From Phoronis australis (taxonomy: Eukaryota; Phoronida; Phoronidae), in assembly GCA_002633005.1 (NCBI GenBank), contig NMRA01000859.1:53991-117990 (forward strand): a DNA stretch of 64,000 bases, given 5' to 3'. The position numbers and the translations under genes were made by a program. This document shows, in pieces, positions 30,992 through 44,477 of the stretch. How positions within the stretch are numbered: the first letter of the stretch is position 1; the number at the start of each line of letters is the position of its first letter. Below the pieces are notes generated by a model. That model saw nothing but the letters and a program-made list of their open reading frames with translations. It was not told the origin of the DNA and searched no databases.

Positions 30992-33900
30992 ATGGCAGCC
31001 CCCTTGGACTTGTCGCAGGCGAAAGAAAACTTAGCCGAAGCATTGGGAGATAGAATGAAGCAGTACGTTTTATTCGAAGCAATTTTGTCAGAGTTACTTA
31101 ATTTTTTTCACATTATTATTTAATGACACATTTTCTCGATTCATTTGTCTGATAATCTTACTATGAACAGACATAGTCTTGCCCGAAGGCGACGGCGCAC
31201 AGGATTGTGGGCCTTCTCTGACTGTTGTTGCTCGAAGATCTATTTCTGATAATTTAAGTTATAAGTCTATGAGTCAATCAATACACGAGTGAATGTAATA
31301 AAAACTCTGGGAGGGATGTGGAAGGGCCAGAGTAACATTTAGTGCTTAGCCTTAGGCTTAGTAGGCCTCTGCGGGTCTGATGTCACCCTGCCTAGGCAAT
31401 GGCAATGGCCATTGCCTCTGTTCTGTTGGCTAGACCAGAGGCGATGCAGCTCCTATGGGCGCTCCATACGCCGGAAGCTTTTCGGCGAATTATGCCTCGC
31501 TCCGACAAAAACATTAAAGTCACGTTGTTATAAATACCTTTTGCGCATAGAGGAACACCTTAGGAGGTTGTCGATGTGTATAATTCCTTCCAACTCGAAC
31601 AAATACTCCCGTTAGTGTTAAGTTTCTTTCGCAGGTATGAAACAAAGCCGGGATTTGGTTTTTACATATTGAGAAAAGATGTTTTCGAAAACTGAATTTG
31701 TTTTATAAAATGAGAGTGACACACTATGTAGGCTGCGTGTCAATTTTAAATCACGCGCCGTCGTTTGTCATGCGTTATGATGTGCGCTAGCCTGAACCAT
31801 GGGCGCTTAATGGGAAATTCTCAAAGGTTGAGGGGGAACGCTTAGTAAATCAGTGACCGCTTATTACAAAACACTTCAAAGGTAGGGAGTAGGCTTGTGC
31901 GTGAGCATTGTCGTTAACCTGAGTGTTTGCGTTAATAAGATATTAAACAACTGCAATGGTAAGAAACGTTTTAATATTATGATTTTGCGAGACAAACTCC
32001 ATCGAGTATAGGGGGGACTTTCTGGATATCGTTACCACCTACATTATACCCTTTTTAGCCACCCCGAATAATTTTGTTTTTAATTACCCGCTTCAGCCGA
32101 AACAAAAATGTTTCTAGTGGAGTGTGAACATTTTACGGCGACGGTGGTCCGGGAAGCGAAAACTTGCCAGAGAGAAGAGAAGAATAAAAAATCGTTGACC
32201 ACAATTTCACATCTAGTACCCGTTTAGTTGCAACAGCTGGCTATGGGCATAGAATATAGGGTTTAGGGAACATCGACCTCGTGAAACATTGTCACAGGAA
32301 ATATCAGTTCTGGATTATACCGGTCCCGGGGAATATCGTAAAGCATCGGGTCTTTTATAACCGCCGGGAATCTATGAGTTCATTTTCAAATAAACCACTG
32401 GCACGTACCCGGGTGCTTAACAGAGCCAAGCCGGTATACTCTTTCATTTAGTACTGTAGCTGTTCTCTTTTGATTTGCAGCTTTGAAGTCCCCCCACTTT
32501 AATTGCTGGAGCAGGCCTACACTTAACATACGCGCACCCAGCCTAAAATATAGGGGGGCTCGAATTTTTCCATATGCAGACCTGTTACTGAAAAAAATCA
32601 ACGAGGACCAAAAAACGGGGCCATTAGGTTCAGGCTTGCCAATCGTGCATCCGCGCCGAATTCCTGTGGACTTCGTGAATTTTTGTCTCGTTTACTCAAG
32701 GGACTTTTTGTTTCACTGAGGCAAACTTTTTTGCCCAATTCGCCAATTCGCTCCGATCCCCCCTGGATGAGCCCATTATTTACGCTGGCAGCAACGTGTG
32801 AAAGTCAAGTCATATTTCGCTCACGTAGCCCTAGAAATAAGGGGTTAGATAATTTCTTGGTAACTGAAAGTAAAGACGTGGCCGTCGCTTGGCGATTAAT
32901 AGGGTTGTCATTTTCACTTTCAGTGGCGGATTTAGAGGGGCGCCATGCCCCCCCTAAAACTCTCCCAGATTCCATTTGGCAGTTCGGAGGTGCGCCTTCT
33001 GACGGGCAAAATCCTGGCTAATACTCTGCCCTGGCCTCCCCCCTAAATAAAAATCCTGGATCCGCCCCTGACTTTGGCTGTCATTGGCAATAAAAAACGA
33101 GACGCACATCTCCAAGTCACGATTTTCTGCCGGGACCGCTTGCGCGCTAACAACGGGACCGAACAGTGCCGCAGTGCCGGCAATATCAGGGATGTTGTCG
33201 TAGATATTTGGTACAACATGTAATAAGGACATCTTACGCAAAAAATAAACATATCTGTCCACCAAAAAGTTTGATAAGTTGATCGCTTAAGAATTAGTGG
33301 AAACACTGCCGTGTTGTGACATTTTATCACGTGTTATGCAGTGGCCTGAAACTTTCCGGCCCGAATCCGGAAACTTGCAAAAGTTGCCGGAAGTGTTAGC
33401 AAATGAAACGCGTCAAAGATCGATTCTGCATATCCCATGTTCACGCGACTTGCTGACATGTACAAGTCATCGGGAGGGCTGTTCTCGGTTGGCGTTCTTT
33501 TGAACTTGGATTTGGAAACACCCAAATAACATTCGGATTAAAAAGGTTTCCTTCGCCTTTAACAGCAAAATTATGATCATTATGGGAACAAAATTATTAT
33601 GACCGTTATGCTGAATACATTTTATATCCATTATGCGGACAAAATCATTATTGTGACCATTATGCAGACATAATTGTTATGACCATTATGCGGTCAAAAT
33701 TATGACCATTATGCAGGCAAAATTATGTCGATGATCATTATGCGGACAAAATTATGTTTATGACCATTATGCAGACAAAATTATGTTGATGATCATTATG
33801 CAGACAAAATTATGTTTATGACCATTATGCGGACAAAATTATGTTGATGATCATTATGCAGACAAAATTATGTTTATGACCATTATGTGGACAAAATTAT

Positions 33901-36900
33901 GTTTATGATCATTATGCAGACAAAATTATGTTGATGACCATTATGCGGACAAAATTATGTTGATGATCATTATGCGGACAAAATTATGTTGATGATTATT
34001 ATGCAGACAAAATTATGTTTACGACCATGATGCGGACAAAATTATGTTGATGACCCTTATGCAGACAAAATTATGTTGATGACCATTGTGCGGACAAAAT
34101 TATGTTGATGATCATTATGCCAGGCGTGCGTTCAGTAGACGCTAGGACCTACGCTAGGACCTAGCTAAAACCTAGTCAAAGTCACGTGTTCTAATTTATA
34201 ATGCACGACAATATCTCGCGTAATCTCGCGAAGTCTTACTTTTCAGCGAGGTCCTTGTGTTACTGAACGGGAGGCACATTTCTTCCGAGAAGTGTAAAAA
34301 CTCAGCTCGTATACGTTGGAAATTTCAGGTCGCATTTAGCGACTTGATACGAGCTGACAAAAATCTCAGCTCGCATTTCCAAATTTCAGGTCGCAAATGC
34401 GACCTGCAGCTTGTTATGTCGAGCCCTGCCAAATTGGCAACTGGCCATGTTTACACTGCTCAAACCAGGAGACATAATTTCATAAGGAAGGTTTTAGCAC
34501 ATTTTCCCCAAATGTTACCCTGTGTCTATATTCTGGACATAGCCCTTATCTACGCCCACTGGGTTTATCTAATGATGGACGTGTCTTCATCTCACCACTT
34601 TCTGAGTAGTTTTTAGGCTTTAATATTGAATTGCTAAATGTAATTGTATACTACAGATGTCGCTGTTGTATGTGGTCCCGTAACTGTGATGCGTCCAAGG
34701 CATATAGACTGTGTGTTATTGTCTGCTTTTAAACGTTTCACTTTTGCTGGAGGGAAATTACTCTTGAAAGAAATTCAAGCTCTGATTTTTGTTGTTTTTT
34801 TTCAGATACATGGAAAATCTGAAGTTGTGGTTCAAACAAAAACAAAGCAGGGACCAGTTCGATATGCAAGCCCGGAAGATGTTGACATCTGACATTGTCC
34901 ACCTTCACAATGAGTTTCTACTGGCCATCTTGACAAAATGCCAGAGTTTAACACCCACACTAGGTACGTGAATGTGTTGGTGGATGATCATGCCCTCGGA
35001 TGAGTTTGCGAATAAGTCTAATAACTGAGAGGTACTGGGTAAATGTGGAAGATGATTTGTGCATGACACTTTAGCTCAGTCGGGAAGGTATGCTGATCAA
35101 AACTGTGTACTGTATGATGTGAGACAGTGATTTACTGGAGCACCACCTAGTGACCATTTAAGTTTTCTTTGGTCTTTCCTCAATATTTTCCAATTGTCTG
35201 TGATATTTATAATCTAGTTTATGGAATTTTATTGTGAAGGGCATGGGTGTCATTGATGTTACGACAAATTCGTCTACTGTGGCGCCCCATATTGGCTATT
35301 GTGTGCGCCTGCCTAAATACCTACCATGTTCGTTAATGGGTCTTTATAGTGTTTGACATGTATGTTCCCATTGAGGATATCATGACTGTTGGTGTTGGAG
35401 TTTATATGGATATGACTACTGTTGCACCTCCTCGTGGTAGTTTTAGGGTTTTATGTTTACTTCAATGTTTGTCAAATCCTATGGTGGATCACCATGAAAA
35501 TTGTCAAGTTGTTAGTTTTTCGGGTGGATCCGATGAATGCTGTGCCTCCTGGTGGCCACTTCCCCACGATGTGAAAATAGTTATGGAACTTGACTTGTAT
35601 GCTTGTCATATGACAGCATCTGTCAATATTAAAAGAAATCTGTTAAGTGCTATGCCATCTAGTGGCAGTGTTAGTTGTTTTGTCGTCTAGGTCTTTCTGT
35701 TAGCACTTGAGTGATCCTTATGAAATTGAAAACTTAATGTTTCTACTACTAACAGATAAGACTGGACCCCATATTTTATTGCCTAATAACCTGTACTTCT
35801 TGTGGCAGTTGCAATATTTTGTTGTCCATCATAGTATCTACCAAAACCTCTTTTAAAAATGTTCGTAGAATTCAGCTGATATGTTTTCCTTCAATTTTTT
35901 GACGACTTGCTTTGCACATCCTGGAGACTATTTTAAGTTTTCAAGTATTCCGTGCTCTATTGTATGCAATGCACACACTGGGTGCATATGAGTGTTCTCC
36001 ATTACTTTTGTTGATCATTGGTACCTGTCACTTTGTTCCTTTAAAGCGATTCCCTTTTCTTGCCTGAAAAGTGTCAGATTTTGTACGCCGAAATATCCGT
36101 CATTATTGATTTAAAAGTATTACTAAGTATTTTTCGTTGTATTTTTTGTATCGTATGCAGAAATGTCTACATTGGTTGTGCTTAATGATCCATAGAAATT
36201 GAATACGAGAAGTAAGTTCTCAAATTGTCGACAGATTGCGCAGAAATTTCTGCACTGAAAGATGTGCAAAACTTTCCGCATTGAGGGAAGGGCAGTATGG
36301 ACAATATTTACTTTAAGCCAAAATGATGGCATAAAAAGGAAATCGATGGAATTTACCTTTTAAAATGGAGAGGCTATGTTTTGGTAATTTTTTTATTTAA
36401 TTTCAGTCCCAAAGGACATGAACACAAGTGCTCTACCAGTTGCCAAGGTTATTAAGAAAGGAACAAAGTTTAAGAGGAAGCCAGTTGGACGCTCTCTACA
36501 GGTTTGGACGTTTTTGTGGTGAAGAACTTCTTTCAGTTGTAGCATAGAAAACAGAATTTATGAGGTCTGTTGTGAAATTGTTCAACCAATCAATGATAAA
36601 TGTAATACTGAAATAAATCTATAATGATATCTGTGTGAAGTGCTTGGTCACATGCCGGACACGTTTGTGATATCAATGTGAAGTGTTCAAGACATTCACA
36701 TACAGGACATGTCTCTGATATCAGTGTGTATTGTTCATTTGCATGAAGGACTTGTTCATGATATCAATGTGAAGTTTTCATTCATGTACTGGACATGTCT
36801 TTGATGTCAGTCTGAAGTGCTCATTTACATGCAGGACTTGTAGATGATATCAGCGTCAAGTGGTCATTTTTGTGCATGACACGTCTATCATACCAGTTGG

Positions 36901-39900
36901 AAATGTTCATTCGCATGTCAGACACATCCATTATATCTGTAAATTGTTCATTAAGTTGTAGGTGACAACTATCATGTCAGTGGTGAATATTTATTCAGTA
37001 GTATGGAACACATCTTTAGTGTTTACATGGTACTGTCCATTCAAATGAATGTAGCATATAACACGTCAGTGAGCATTAATGTTATTTGTACAAGTGTAGC
37101 GCAAAAACATATTTGACATTGTTGCAGAATTGTTTGTGTAGCACACAGCTCACCTTCAAGATCTCAATTGTAGTAGCGCCACTAATGGTTAAGCCAACTT
37201 AACTGTGTTGTAGTCACTGAGTCTCACCAGATCCTGTTCCTGGCACACCAGTCTAATAATAATAATTGGAAATGTGCTCTTCTCTATTCTAGCGGTTCCA
37301 GCCAGTTGACCCCATGTGTTTTGTGGCCAAGTCTGATGTCCTTGCTCCACAGAAGGATATCCATTTAAGTAAGACAATTTACCATATTGCCCCAGCTTTT
37401 AACCTGCCTCTCGAGTATACGCCAACTTCCCACTTTTTGCCTATTTTTGTGTAAATAATGTACCACACCCATTTTTTCACAGGTATTAAGCGCACCCATC
37501 CTTAGTATTCACCCTCTAACACTTCTCAGTACACAGTGTAAGTTCACTTTCTAGCACCCCTCAGTTCATGGTATCAGTTCCCATCCAAGGGTATTACCAC
37601 AATTCCTAGTACCCTCCAGTTTATTGTATCAGTTCCCATCCAAGGGTATTACCACAATTCCTAGTACCCTCCAGTTCATGGTATCAGTTCCCATCCAAGG
37701 GTATTACCACAATTCCTAGTACCCTCCAGTTCATGGTATCAGTTCCCATCCAAGGGTATTACCACAATTCCTAGTACCCTCCAGTTCATGGTATCAGTTC
37801 CCATCCAAGGGTATTACCACAATTCCTAGTACCCTCCAGTTCATGGTATCAGTTCCCATCCAAGGGTATTACCACAATTCCTAGTACCCTCCAGTTCATG
37901 GTATCAGTTCCCATCCAAGGGTATTACCACAATTCCTAGTACCCTCCAGTTCATGGTATCAGTTCCCATCCAAGGGTATTACCACAATTCCTAGTACCCT
38001 CCAGTTCATGGTATCAGTTCCCATCCAAGGGTATTACCACAATTCCTAGTACCCTCCAGTTCATGGTATCAGTTCCCATCCAAGGGTATTACCACAATTC
38101 CTAGTACCCTCCAGTTCATGGTATCAGTTCCCATCCAAGGGTATTACCACAATTCCTAGTACCCTCCAGTTCATGGTATCAGTTCCCATCCAAGGGTATT
38201 ACCACAATTCCTAGTACCCTCCAGTTCATGGTATCAGTTCCCATCCAAGGGTATTACCACAATTCCTAGTACCCTCCAATTCATGGTATCAGTTCCCATC
38301 CAAGGGTATTACCACAATTCCTAGTACCCTCCAGTTCATGGTATATGTTCACGTCCTAGCTCCTCTTGGTCCATATCAATTTATCTTTTTCTTTCTCTTT
38401 CATCCTGTCCAAGCACAAAGGTGCCTACCAGGAAAAGAAATCTGGCAGCATACATGAATGTGTGATACAAGCCCATGGTCCACCTAGGTATAAGCCTGCT
38501 GCTGTGTTTTCAAGTCCCAAATAACGGTCCCTTGGGTTTATACCTGACTCTGGTAACCTGAGTGGTTACAGTATTTTTGAAGCACGTCATTTATTAACTG
38601 TACAATCCATTTGTGGCAGTTCCAAAGCTGGTAAAACACTTGAAAAGTCAGTAAAATGTAAAGTGTTTTACCGGCTTCAGCATTGTCTCGTTTTATCTGG
38701 TCTCGACACATGTCACTTCAAACTATTTGTGTCAGTTTATTCATTGAATGAAGTTTAATAGATCAGTATGACCTCACTCTCCAATAATAGGAGTTTTGGG
38801 ATATCTTTTATGTGGGGTATTTTTGTCTGGGGATCAATGTTCACGTGGCGACTTTCTGTTTCTATTTGAGAACTTATTTGTATTACCGTGTTCATCCGCA
38901 CACAAAGTTTTTTCCCTGACACATCTAGTGGGCAGATTATGCGAGACCTTTCTCTTGTATTTCAGCATTCTGTTCTCGCGAGAAGTCTCTCCCTGACACA
39001 TCGATGGTTTATGGACGGATGTATGTCACCGCGTGGGAAACTGATCTGGAGGAAGTTGAAGATGAGGCTGTCAAGTTGGTCATGGAGGCCGTAGAGGTTT
39101 GTGATTGGTTGATTCGAAGAAGGCTTAAGGCCAGAGTCACACTGCTGTGGAGTGTTATTGGTTGTACATGCACTTCTTACTCTGGGTTAGAGGCTTACAC
39201 TGTTTGGTGAATGAGTTCAGGGAGGGAGGTCGAGTGAGGTTCTTTATTGGTTGATCAAATGAAGGTCAATGGTAAGGTCATGGGGTCAATGTAATTTCTC
39301 AGTTTCCTTGAAGTAGTTGTGTGAAAACTCTAGAGGTCTGATGGGATAGTTGACATGTCACACTGTTGGCCTTTCAGGACTCAGAGCACTGAATCATGGG
39401 GGGGTCCTTTTCAGTTTCATGCAATCCTTGTTATCGGTGCATTATGTCCAGTTTGGGGACTGTCTGGCGTCCGCTGATGTATCTCCTAAACCCTTGGTGA
39501 ATGTCCATGAATGTTATGAGACATGTTCCTGTCATGGATGGATTCTACTACCAGCGCGCTCACTGGTGGCAATTTTTTATTTTATTAGGTTTGTCGCTGT
39601 ATCTTCGGAGTTCCTCGACAGATTTTCATAAAGTTTCCAAATAAGTATCTGATAGCTAAAGGAGAGGCTGTGGTTTGGCGCCTGTCTCTCTTTCAGCCAA
39701 ACTACTCTTAACTGTGATTGTGACTTTGCATTATGTGTTTTACTGGGAAGACGACAGCTGACAGTGATTTTTGAATGGCTGACTACCTACTAGGTGCCTC
39801 CTAGGGGTGGTGCGTCGGCAGCTGTACGTCGTGAATGTCTTAGAGTACATGGTCATCACCAACCAGTACATAGGGCATCACCAACCTCCTAGTTCCAGCA

Positions 39901-42900
39901 AATGTTACGTTATATCCAAAATGTCATTTCTATCAAGTGTTGTTGACATGAACGTTTGTGGTATTTAAATTGTTTATGACTTATACTTCCTCTCAGTTAC
40001 CTGCTCATTGAATTTGAAGTCTCGTCATCTCTTGCCTATTTTTGTAACAAACACAGCTGCAGGATTCTGCGAGTGCAAAATGGGCGATCAAGAGAAATCA
40101 AATTATATTTTGCAAATAAAATTTACCTTCATCCTTCGGAAGCCTTGCAAGGTAACAATTTGTGTAATTTTAAAGAATGTTATTTGAAAATCGAATTGCG
40201 TCCGGGATGTACCAAGTCGCTGGATCTTGCGCCCTTTTTAATTTCAGTGCATGAAAACGTATAGAGACAGCGTTAACACTGTGTTTAGTGTTGACCTGAA
40301 TTAGAATACATGTTGAGACTACCGCTACTCCTGCTACTTTCGACAGCTCTTAGCTTTGCATGGAATGAGTCTCCTGCAATCTGAGAAACTGAATTGTCTT
40401 TCTATTCTGTTTCAGGTTCATCTTAAAAATGTGATATCGTGTGCCATTCACCAGCGTAAGGGTTATCACCTGCGAGAGGGCAGGTTTAAGTACGCCACAG
40501 GTGATGTCATACAACCGTATCTACGAAACAGTTCACTCATACAAGATGGTGCCAGGTGAAGTGGTCTTATTAAGTGCTGTTAGTTGCTTCGTTTAACAAC
40601 AACAAAAATATGTCAACAGTTTACGGACTCTGAGGTCTTACATGGCAATCCATAATTACAGGGTGTCGTTTAAGTACTCTTTGGCCCCACATGGAAATGT
40701 ATAATTAGTGGGGGGGGGGTTTACTGACTCTGAGGTCTTACATGGCGACCCATAATTACAGGCCGTGGGTGTACTTTATGTACTCTTTGGCTCCACATGG
40801 AAATGTATAATTAGGGGAGATGGTTTACTGACTCTGAGGTCTTACATGGCAACTCGTAGTTACGTGAGGGTGGTATATAGACTCAGAGGCCAATAAGACA
40901 ACTCATGTTAGGTACAGGAAGATAAGATTAACAGCTAAATAAAATTCAGAATTCCTTGTTGAAGTCTGGGCTGGTAAACTTTTTCTTTTTACATTTATTT
41001 CTTGTATAATGTGGCATGCCAATTAGTTTTTGGAATTACCATTTTCATGTTACTCGACTTTTGAGCTCTTTCACTGATTCCTATTTTGATAGCTCCCTCA
41101 TGCAGAAGTCAAACATGGCTGTTTAAACAATGCCTAACATCATTTTGAAGAACAATGCGTAAAACATAGTAACTTAGACTTTCCTGAGAGTCTGATTTGC
41201 TGAGAAATGATGATCTAAAAGTTAGCCAGGTTTGGTCGTTTTTCTTGGGTCTATTAAAACTGCAAGTTCTTCAAACGGCTCCCTTTCGGTGGCAGTGAAT
41301 GGTAGTGTTTTTTAATAGTCTCACGCTGCTTGGTTTGTGGTGGGTCGCATATCTTGACAATTGCATGCTCCACATGAACGTGTTCTCTGGTTTTCTCGCT
41401 TAGTTTGAAAATTTGTCTACATACTTCCCAGCTTATAGTTGACCTTTCAGGATTTAGAAGGGGCTAAGGGGGAAAGGGCGCCCCTTAATGTGAAGGACTA
41501 CATCAATATGAATCAAATATGAAGTGGAAAAGAGTGACATTTAATTCCTTCATTTGGTGACCCTCGAACTGGTGAATTTCATTAAGGGCGCCTGTTGTAA
41601 GTCCTGTTGTGTCTATGTCAGTATCTCTCCTTATCTAGTGAGGTTACATACATGACAGGTCGACTACTCCTCTTCTAAACCCTTCTTTGTCTATGTATAA
41701 TGTTTCTCCCCGCCTTCTTGTGAGGCTGCTTACATGACTGGTTGTCTAGCCCTGCTCTATGCTGTGTTGTGTCTGTGTGTTAATGTATCTCTCCCATTCT
41801 AGTGAGGCTGCTTACATGACTGGGTGTCTAGCCCTGTTCTATGCTGTGTTGTGTCTATGTGTTAATGTATCTCTCCCCTTCTAGTGAGGCTGCTTACATG
41901 ACGGGTTGTCTAGCCCTGTTCTATGCTGTGTTGTGTCTGTGTGTTAATGTATCTCTCCCCTTCTAGTGAGGCTGCTTACATGACGGGTTGTCTAGCCCTG
42001 TTCTATGCTGTGTTGTGTCTGTGTGTTAATGTATCTCTCCCCTTCTAGTGAGGCCACTTACATGACGGGTTGTCTAGCCCTGTTCTATGCTGTGTTGTGT
42101 CTGTGTGTTAATGTATCTCTCCCCTTCTAGTGAGGCCACTTACATGACGGGTTGTCTAGCCCTGTTCTATGCTGTGTTGTGTCTGTGTGTTAATGTATCT
42201 CTCCCCTTCTAGTGAGGCTGCTTACATGACTGGTTTTCTAGCCCTGTTCTATGCTGTGTTGTGTCTGTGTGTTAATGTATCTCTCCCCTTCTAGTGAGGC
42301 CACATACATCACAAGCTGTGGCGCACACGTTCCCAGCATAAAACCCTCAGTGGAGACGGGCCAGGGAGATGCTGCAAAACACATTGCATGTTCCGGGAAC
42401 CACATGACCCCCACAAGGCCCCTGAACCTGTATAATTTATTAGACGCGTTGAAGGTAGGTTAGATTAGCCGGCTGTAAATCAAATAATTGGTAAGCACTA
42501 GAATAATGTTACTTTTTGAATGGAGTCTGTGTGCTCTTGGTGTGAATGAACTGTAGTGTAAAGTTCTTGACTGTTCCAATGGAGACGTATAACTTAAAGT
42601 GATGTAAGAGGAGTTATCAAAGTATTTGCGTAGCTGCAGTTGGTTGAGCATGGGATGTTTTGTGTCCTATAAGCTGCCAGTATTGAAGTACCACAGTGAT
42701 GTTTATGTGCTGAAACCGCTAGCATGAGATGATTGGGCAGAATTCTGGACATATGACTGGGTTAATTTATTCGTCCTTCCAACTCCAACAAAGTATGACT
42801 GCTGTGCTGTGGGCTGTATAGCCAACGTGAGAAACTTTGATAAATTGAACAAATACTCGTGGATGCATGATATGAAATTCTTCGCTTTACCGAACTTCAA

Positions 42901-43697
42901 TGAAAGACACAAAAAATGTGCCTCATTTCCCAAACGAGGTTTCGCGCTTTCTTATAAATGAGAGTTCTATCGCCGTGTAATCCGCGACAACCCTATTACA
43001 CCAAACATGTCACCTGTTGGGCACTTCTCAAGCCCAATTAGGGCTTTGTATGACCTTATCAACAACCATTTGCATTTAGCCAAATATCTTTGAAACTACA
43101 TTTCAACAGAAAGACATATTTTCTGAATGCATGAAAATAGAATTTGCTTTTGACGTAATCTGCCACGAATCAGATCACATGGCTATGCTTAATAGCTAAA
43201 AAAAGCACATACTCATAGCAGAACAGCGGTTTCAATAACATCACCTAATTTCATTTGATGTAAACATTCTAGTTAAAGTTTCAAAAACGTTGTTACAATT
43301 TTCTGAGTTTTCATTCTCCTTTTCTTTATTTTGCAACTCAAAATCTTTTTTCATGAAAATCAACGGTCTTATTTCTTAATGGCCCCTCATGTTAAAGAGG
43401 GACACTTAAAAGACAATTCCTAAACAGCATTTTGAAGAACAGTACATAAAGTATAGTATATGAGTTTCATACGAATCCATGTTTTAAGACTTGATGTTCC
43501 CTGTTTTTCTATGTTGTGGCTTGCTTTTCAAATTTCATGTTTTGTTTCAGGTTCACAAAAGTGTGATAGCATCGCATACAGTGTATACTTTGTGTATGGA
43601 GAGGATACTCAGTCGTCTGTGGCACCCGTCTGACAACGACTTAACTGGGGGCGGAGCACGTCATCAGACGTCACTTAAAATGAAGTTGTCGTCATGA
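30992..43697 (+). CDS. TADA1: TADA1, SAGA complex subunit ADA1 (complete, 8 exons, 325 aa)
   Basis: Exons: 30992-31062, 34806-34963, 36407-36501, 37293-37368, 38966-39096, 40416-40555, 42295-42454, 43551-43697; phases agree throughout. TADA1 (ADA1, STAF42) is a core subunit of the SAGA/STAGA histone acetyltransferase coactivator in the nucleus; its histone fold pairs with TAF12. Against human TADA1 (335 aa, from memory) I see [60 protein letters not shown], and a C-terminal [17 protein letters not shown]. The residue joining exons 1 and 2 is CA|A. The central linker is lysine-rich. It is expected to be constitutive and shares its 5' region with SURF4. Confidence 0.96.
32921..33070 (+). mobile_element. 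hAT-like MITE with 5-bp target duplication, copy 2 (150 bp)
   Basis: Termini CAGTGGCGGATTTAG and (other strand) CAGGGGCGGATCCAG. It is flanked by ACTTT on both sides (32916-32920, 33071-33075). It is homologous to 23245-23403 in opposite orientation, and lies in TADA1 intron 1. Confidence 0.75.
33560..34120 (+). repeat. 29-bp minisatellite (CATTATGCGGACAAAATTATG)
   Basis: About 19 units of ATCATTATGCRGACAAAA plus TTATGTTGATG. The first units are shorter or more diverged. TADA1 intron 1. Confidence 0.9.
34140..34215 (+). repeat. Dispersed repeat, copy 2 (CTAGGAC...CACGTGTTCT)
   Basis: Same block order as 2661-2740 and 59908-59995. TADA1 intron 1. Confidence 0.45.
35541..35560 (-). promoter_or_regulatory. 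CTCF-like motif
   Basis: The minus strand reads AGTGGCCACCAGGAGGCACA, close to the CTCF consensus NCCASYAGRKGGCRS. Motif only; no occupancy evidence. Confidence 0.45.
35651..35670 (-). promoter_or_regulatory. CTCF-like motif
   Basis: The minus strand reads CACTGCCACTAGATGGCATA, a good match to CCASYAGRKGGC. It is within a repeated unit of the 35100-35900 block. Confidence 0.45.
36620..37080 (+). repeat. Diverged tandem repeat, about 55-60 bp (GTTCATTTRCATGCAGGAC)
   Basis: About seven units with GATATCAGTGTGAAGT, GTTCATTTACATG and CAGGACATGTC. TADA1 intron 3. Confidence 0.7.
37581..38345 (+). repeat. 55-bp minisatellite, 14 near-identical copies
   Basis: Each unit runs from CCATCCAAGGGTATTACCAC through CTAGTACCCTCCAG to GGTATCAGTTC. 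The spacing of CCATCC is exactly 55 bp from 37581 to 38296 and copies differ at only a few positions. TADA1 intron 4, 3' of a more diverged unit at about 37510-37580. Confidence 0.95.
40600..40890 (+). repeat. Tandem repeat, about 95-105 bp, three copies
   Basis: Units share GACTCTGAGGTCTTACATGG, CATAATTACAGG-like and CTCTTTGGCYCCACATGG. They follow TADA1 exon 6 directly. Confidence 0.75.
41597..42294 (+). repeat. 82-bp tandem array of duplicated 3' splice sites before TADA1 exon 7
   Basis: Nine boundaries at exact 82-bp spacing: 41638, 41720, 41802, 41884, 41966, 42048, 42130, 42212 and the true acceptor 42294. Eight have TAG after a pyrimidine run (TCTCCCCTTCTAG); 41720 has TTG. After each, the sequence copies the start of exon 7 (TGAGGCYRCNTACAT). 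From a decoy acceptor, the frame used by exon 7 runs 26 codons to the TAG of the next unit. Confidence 0.9.
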
Positions 43698-44226
43698 CAA
43701 CAATTCTATTAAATACAGTGCATGAATAGGACAGTGATTAGTCTGCTGCCAGCCATCCAACTCGTTGGTAATGCGGAGCAGCGCATCATTTAAATTTGTT
43801 TTTTCATTTTTTGCAGTCATTCAAGCTGTTGTTATATGATGCGTCTCGTGAACTGTGTAAAGATTTGAGATTTCTATTGCCCTTGACAAAAACGCGTTGT
43901 GACGCTTTAAACATTCACAAACCTTTTTTAGATGTTTGTACTGCTGTGCAATGTTACCTTTCCAGAGGTTAATTGTAATATTTTGTTCACCGTGATCAAG
44001 GCATTCATGACGCACAGTAGCATCGTGTTCACACTCTGTATACTAGTATGGTGTCCTCATTAGTAGCATGTTCAGACTTTGCATACTGGCAGGTGTTCAC
44101 ATTGCGTACTGGCAGGTGTTCCCACTTTGCATACTAGTAGCATGTTCATAATTTGCATACTAGCAGTGTTCACTCTTTGCATACTAGCAGGGTGTTCACG
44201 CTTCTTGTTCAGCTGTTTTTAAAGAA

Positions 44227-44232
44227 AATAAA
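44227..44232 (+). terminator. Candidate TADA1 polyadenylation signal
   Basis: Canonical AATAAA 530 bp after the TADA1 stop, followed by T/G-rich sequence. Confidence 0.5.
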
Positions 44233-44460
44233 TTTCTCATCAGTGAGTTGACTTCTGCTGGTTTTGTACGTTTGGAGATCCATGGCAGAATACAAAATAA
44301 AAAGATACGTTTCTAAGTTAATCTTGTAGCTCAGTGTTCAGTATTCAGATTCACCCAGGAATCCATGTCAGTCCCGCTCGGTCATCAGTATTAACGTATG
44401 CCTCCAGTTTTATAACAATCTGTTTGGCATATAGGAGAAGCAGACACCAATGTGAAAATT

Positions 44461-44477
44461 GCCACCAGGGGGCACAT
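44461..44477 (+). promoter_or_regulatory. CTCF-like motif
   Basis: GCCACCAGGGGGCACAT matches the strongest vertebrate CTCF core CCACCAGGGGGC exactly. It lies 3' of TADA1, between convergent genes. Confidence 0.5.

Larger units (their letters stand above)
35100..35900 (+). repeat. Diverged tandem repeat (about 120 bp) with CTCF-like boxes
   Basis: Units carry variants of GCACCTCCTRGTGGC: 35421-35440, 35541-35560, 35651-35670 and weaker ones near 35145 and 35285. TADA1 intron 2. Confidence 0.6.

Noticed and set aside
37581-38345. CRISPR array
   Set aside because: The repeats are contiguous 55-bp units with no variable spacers, in an animal intron.
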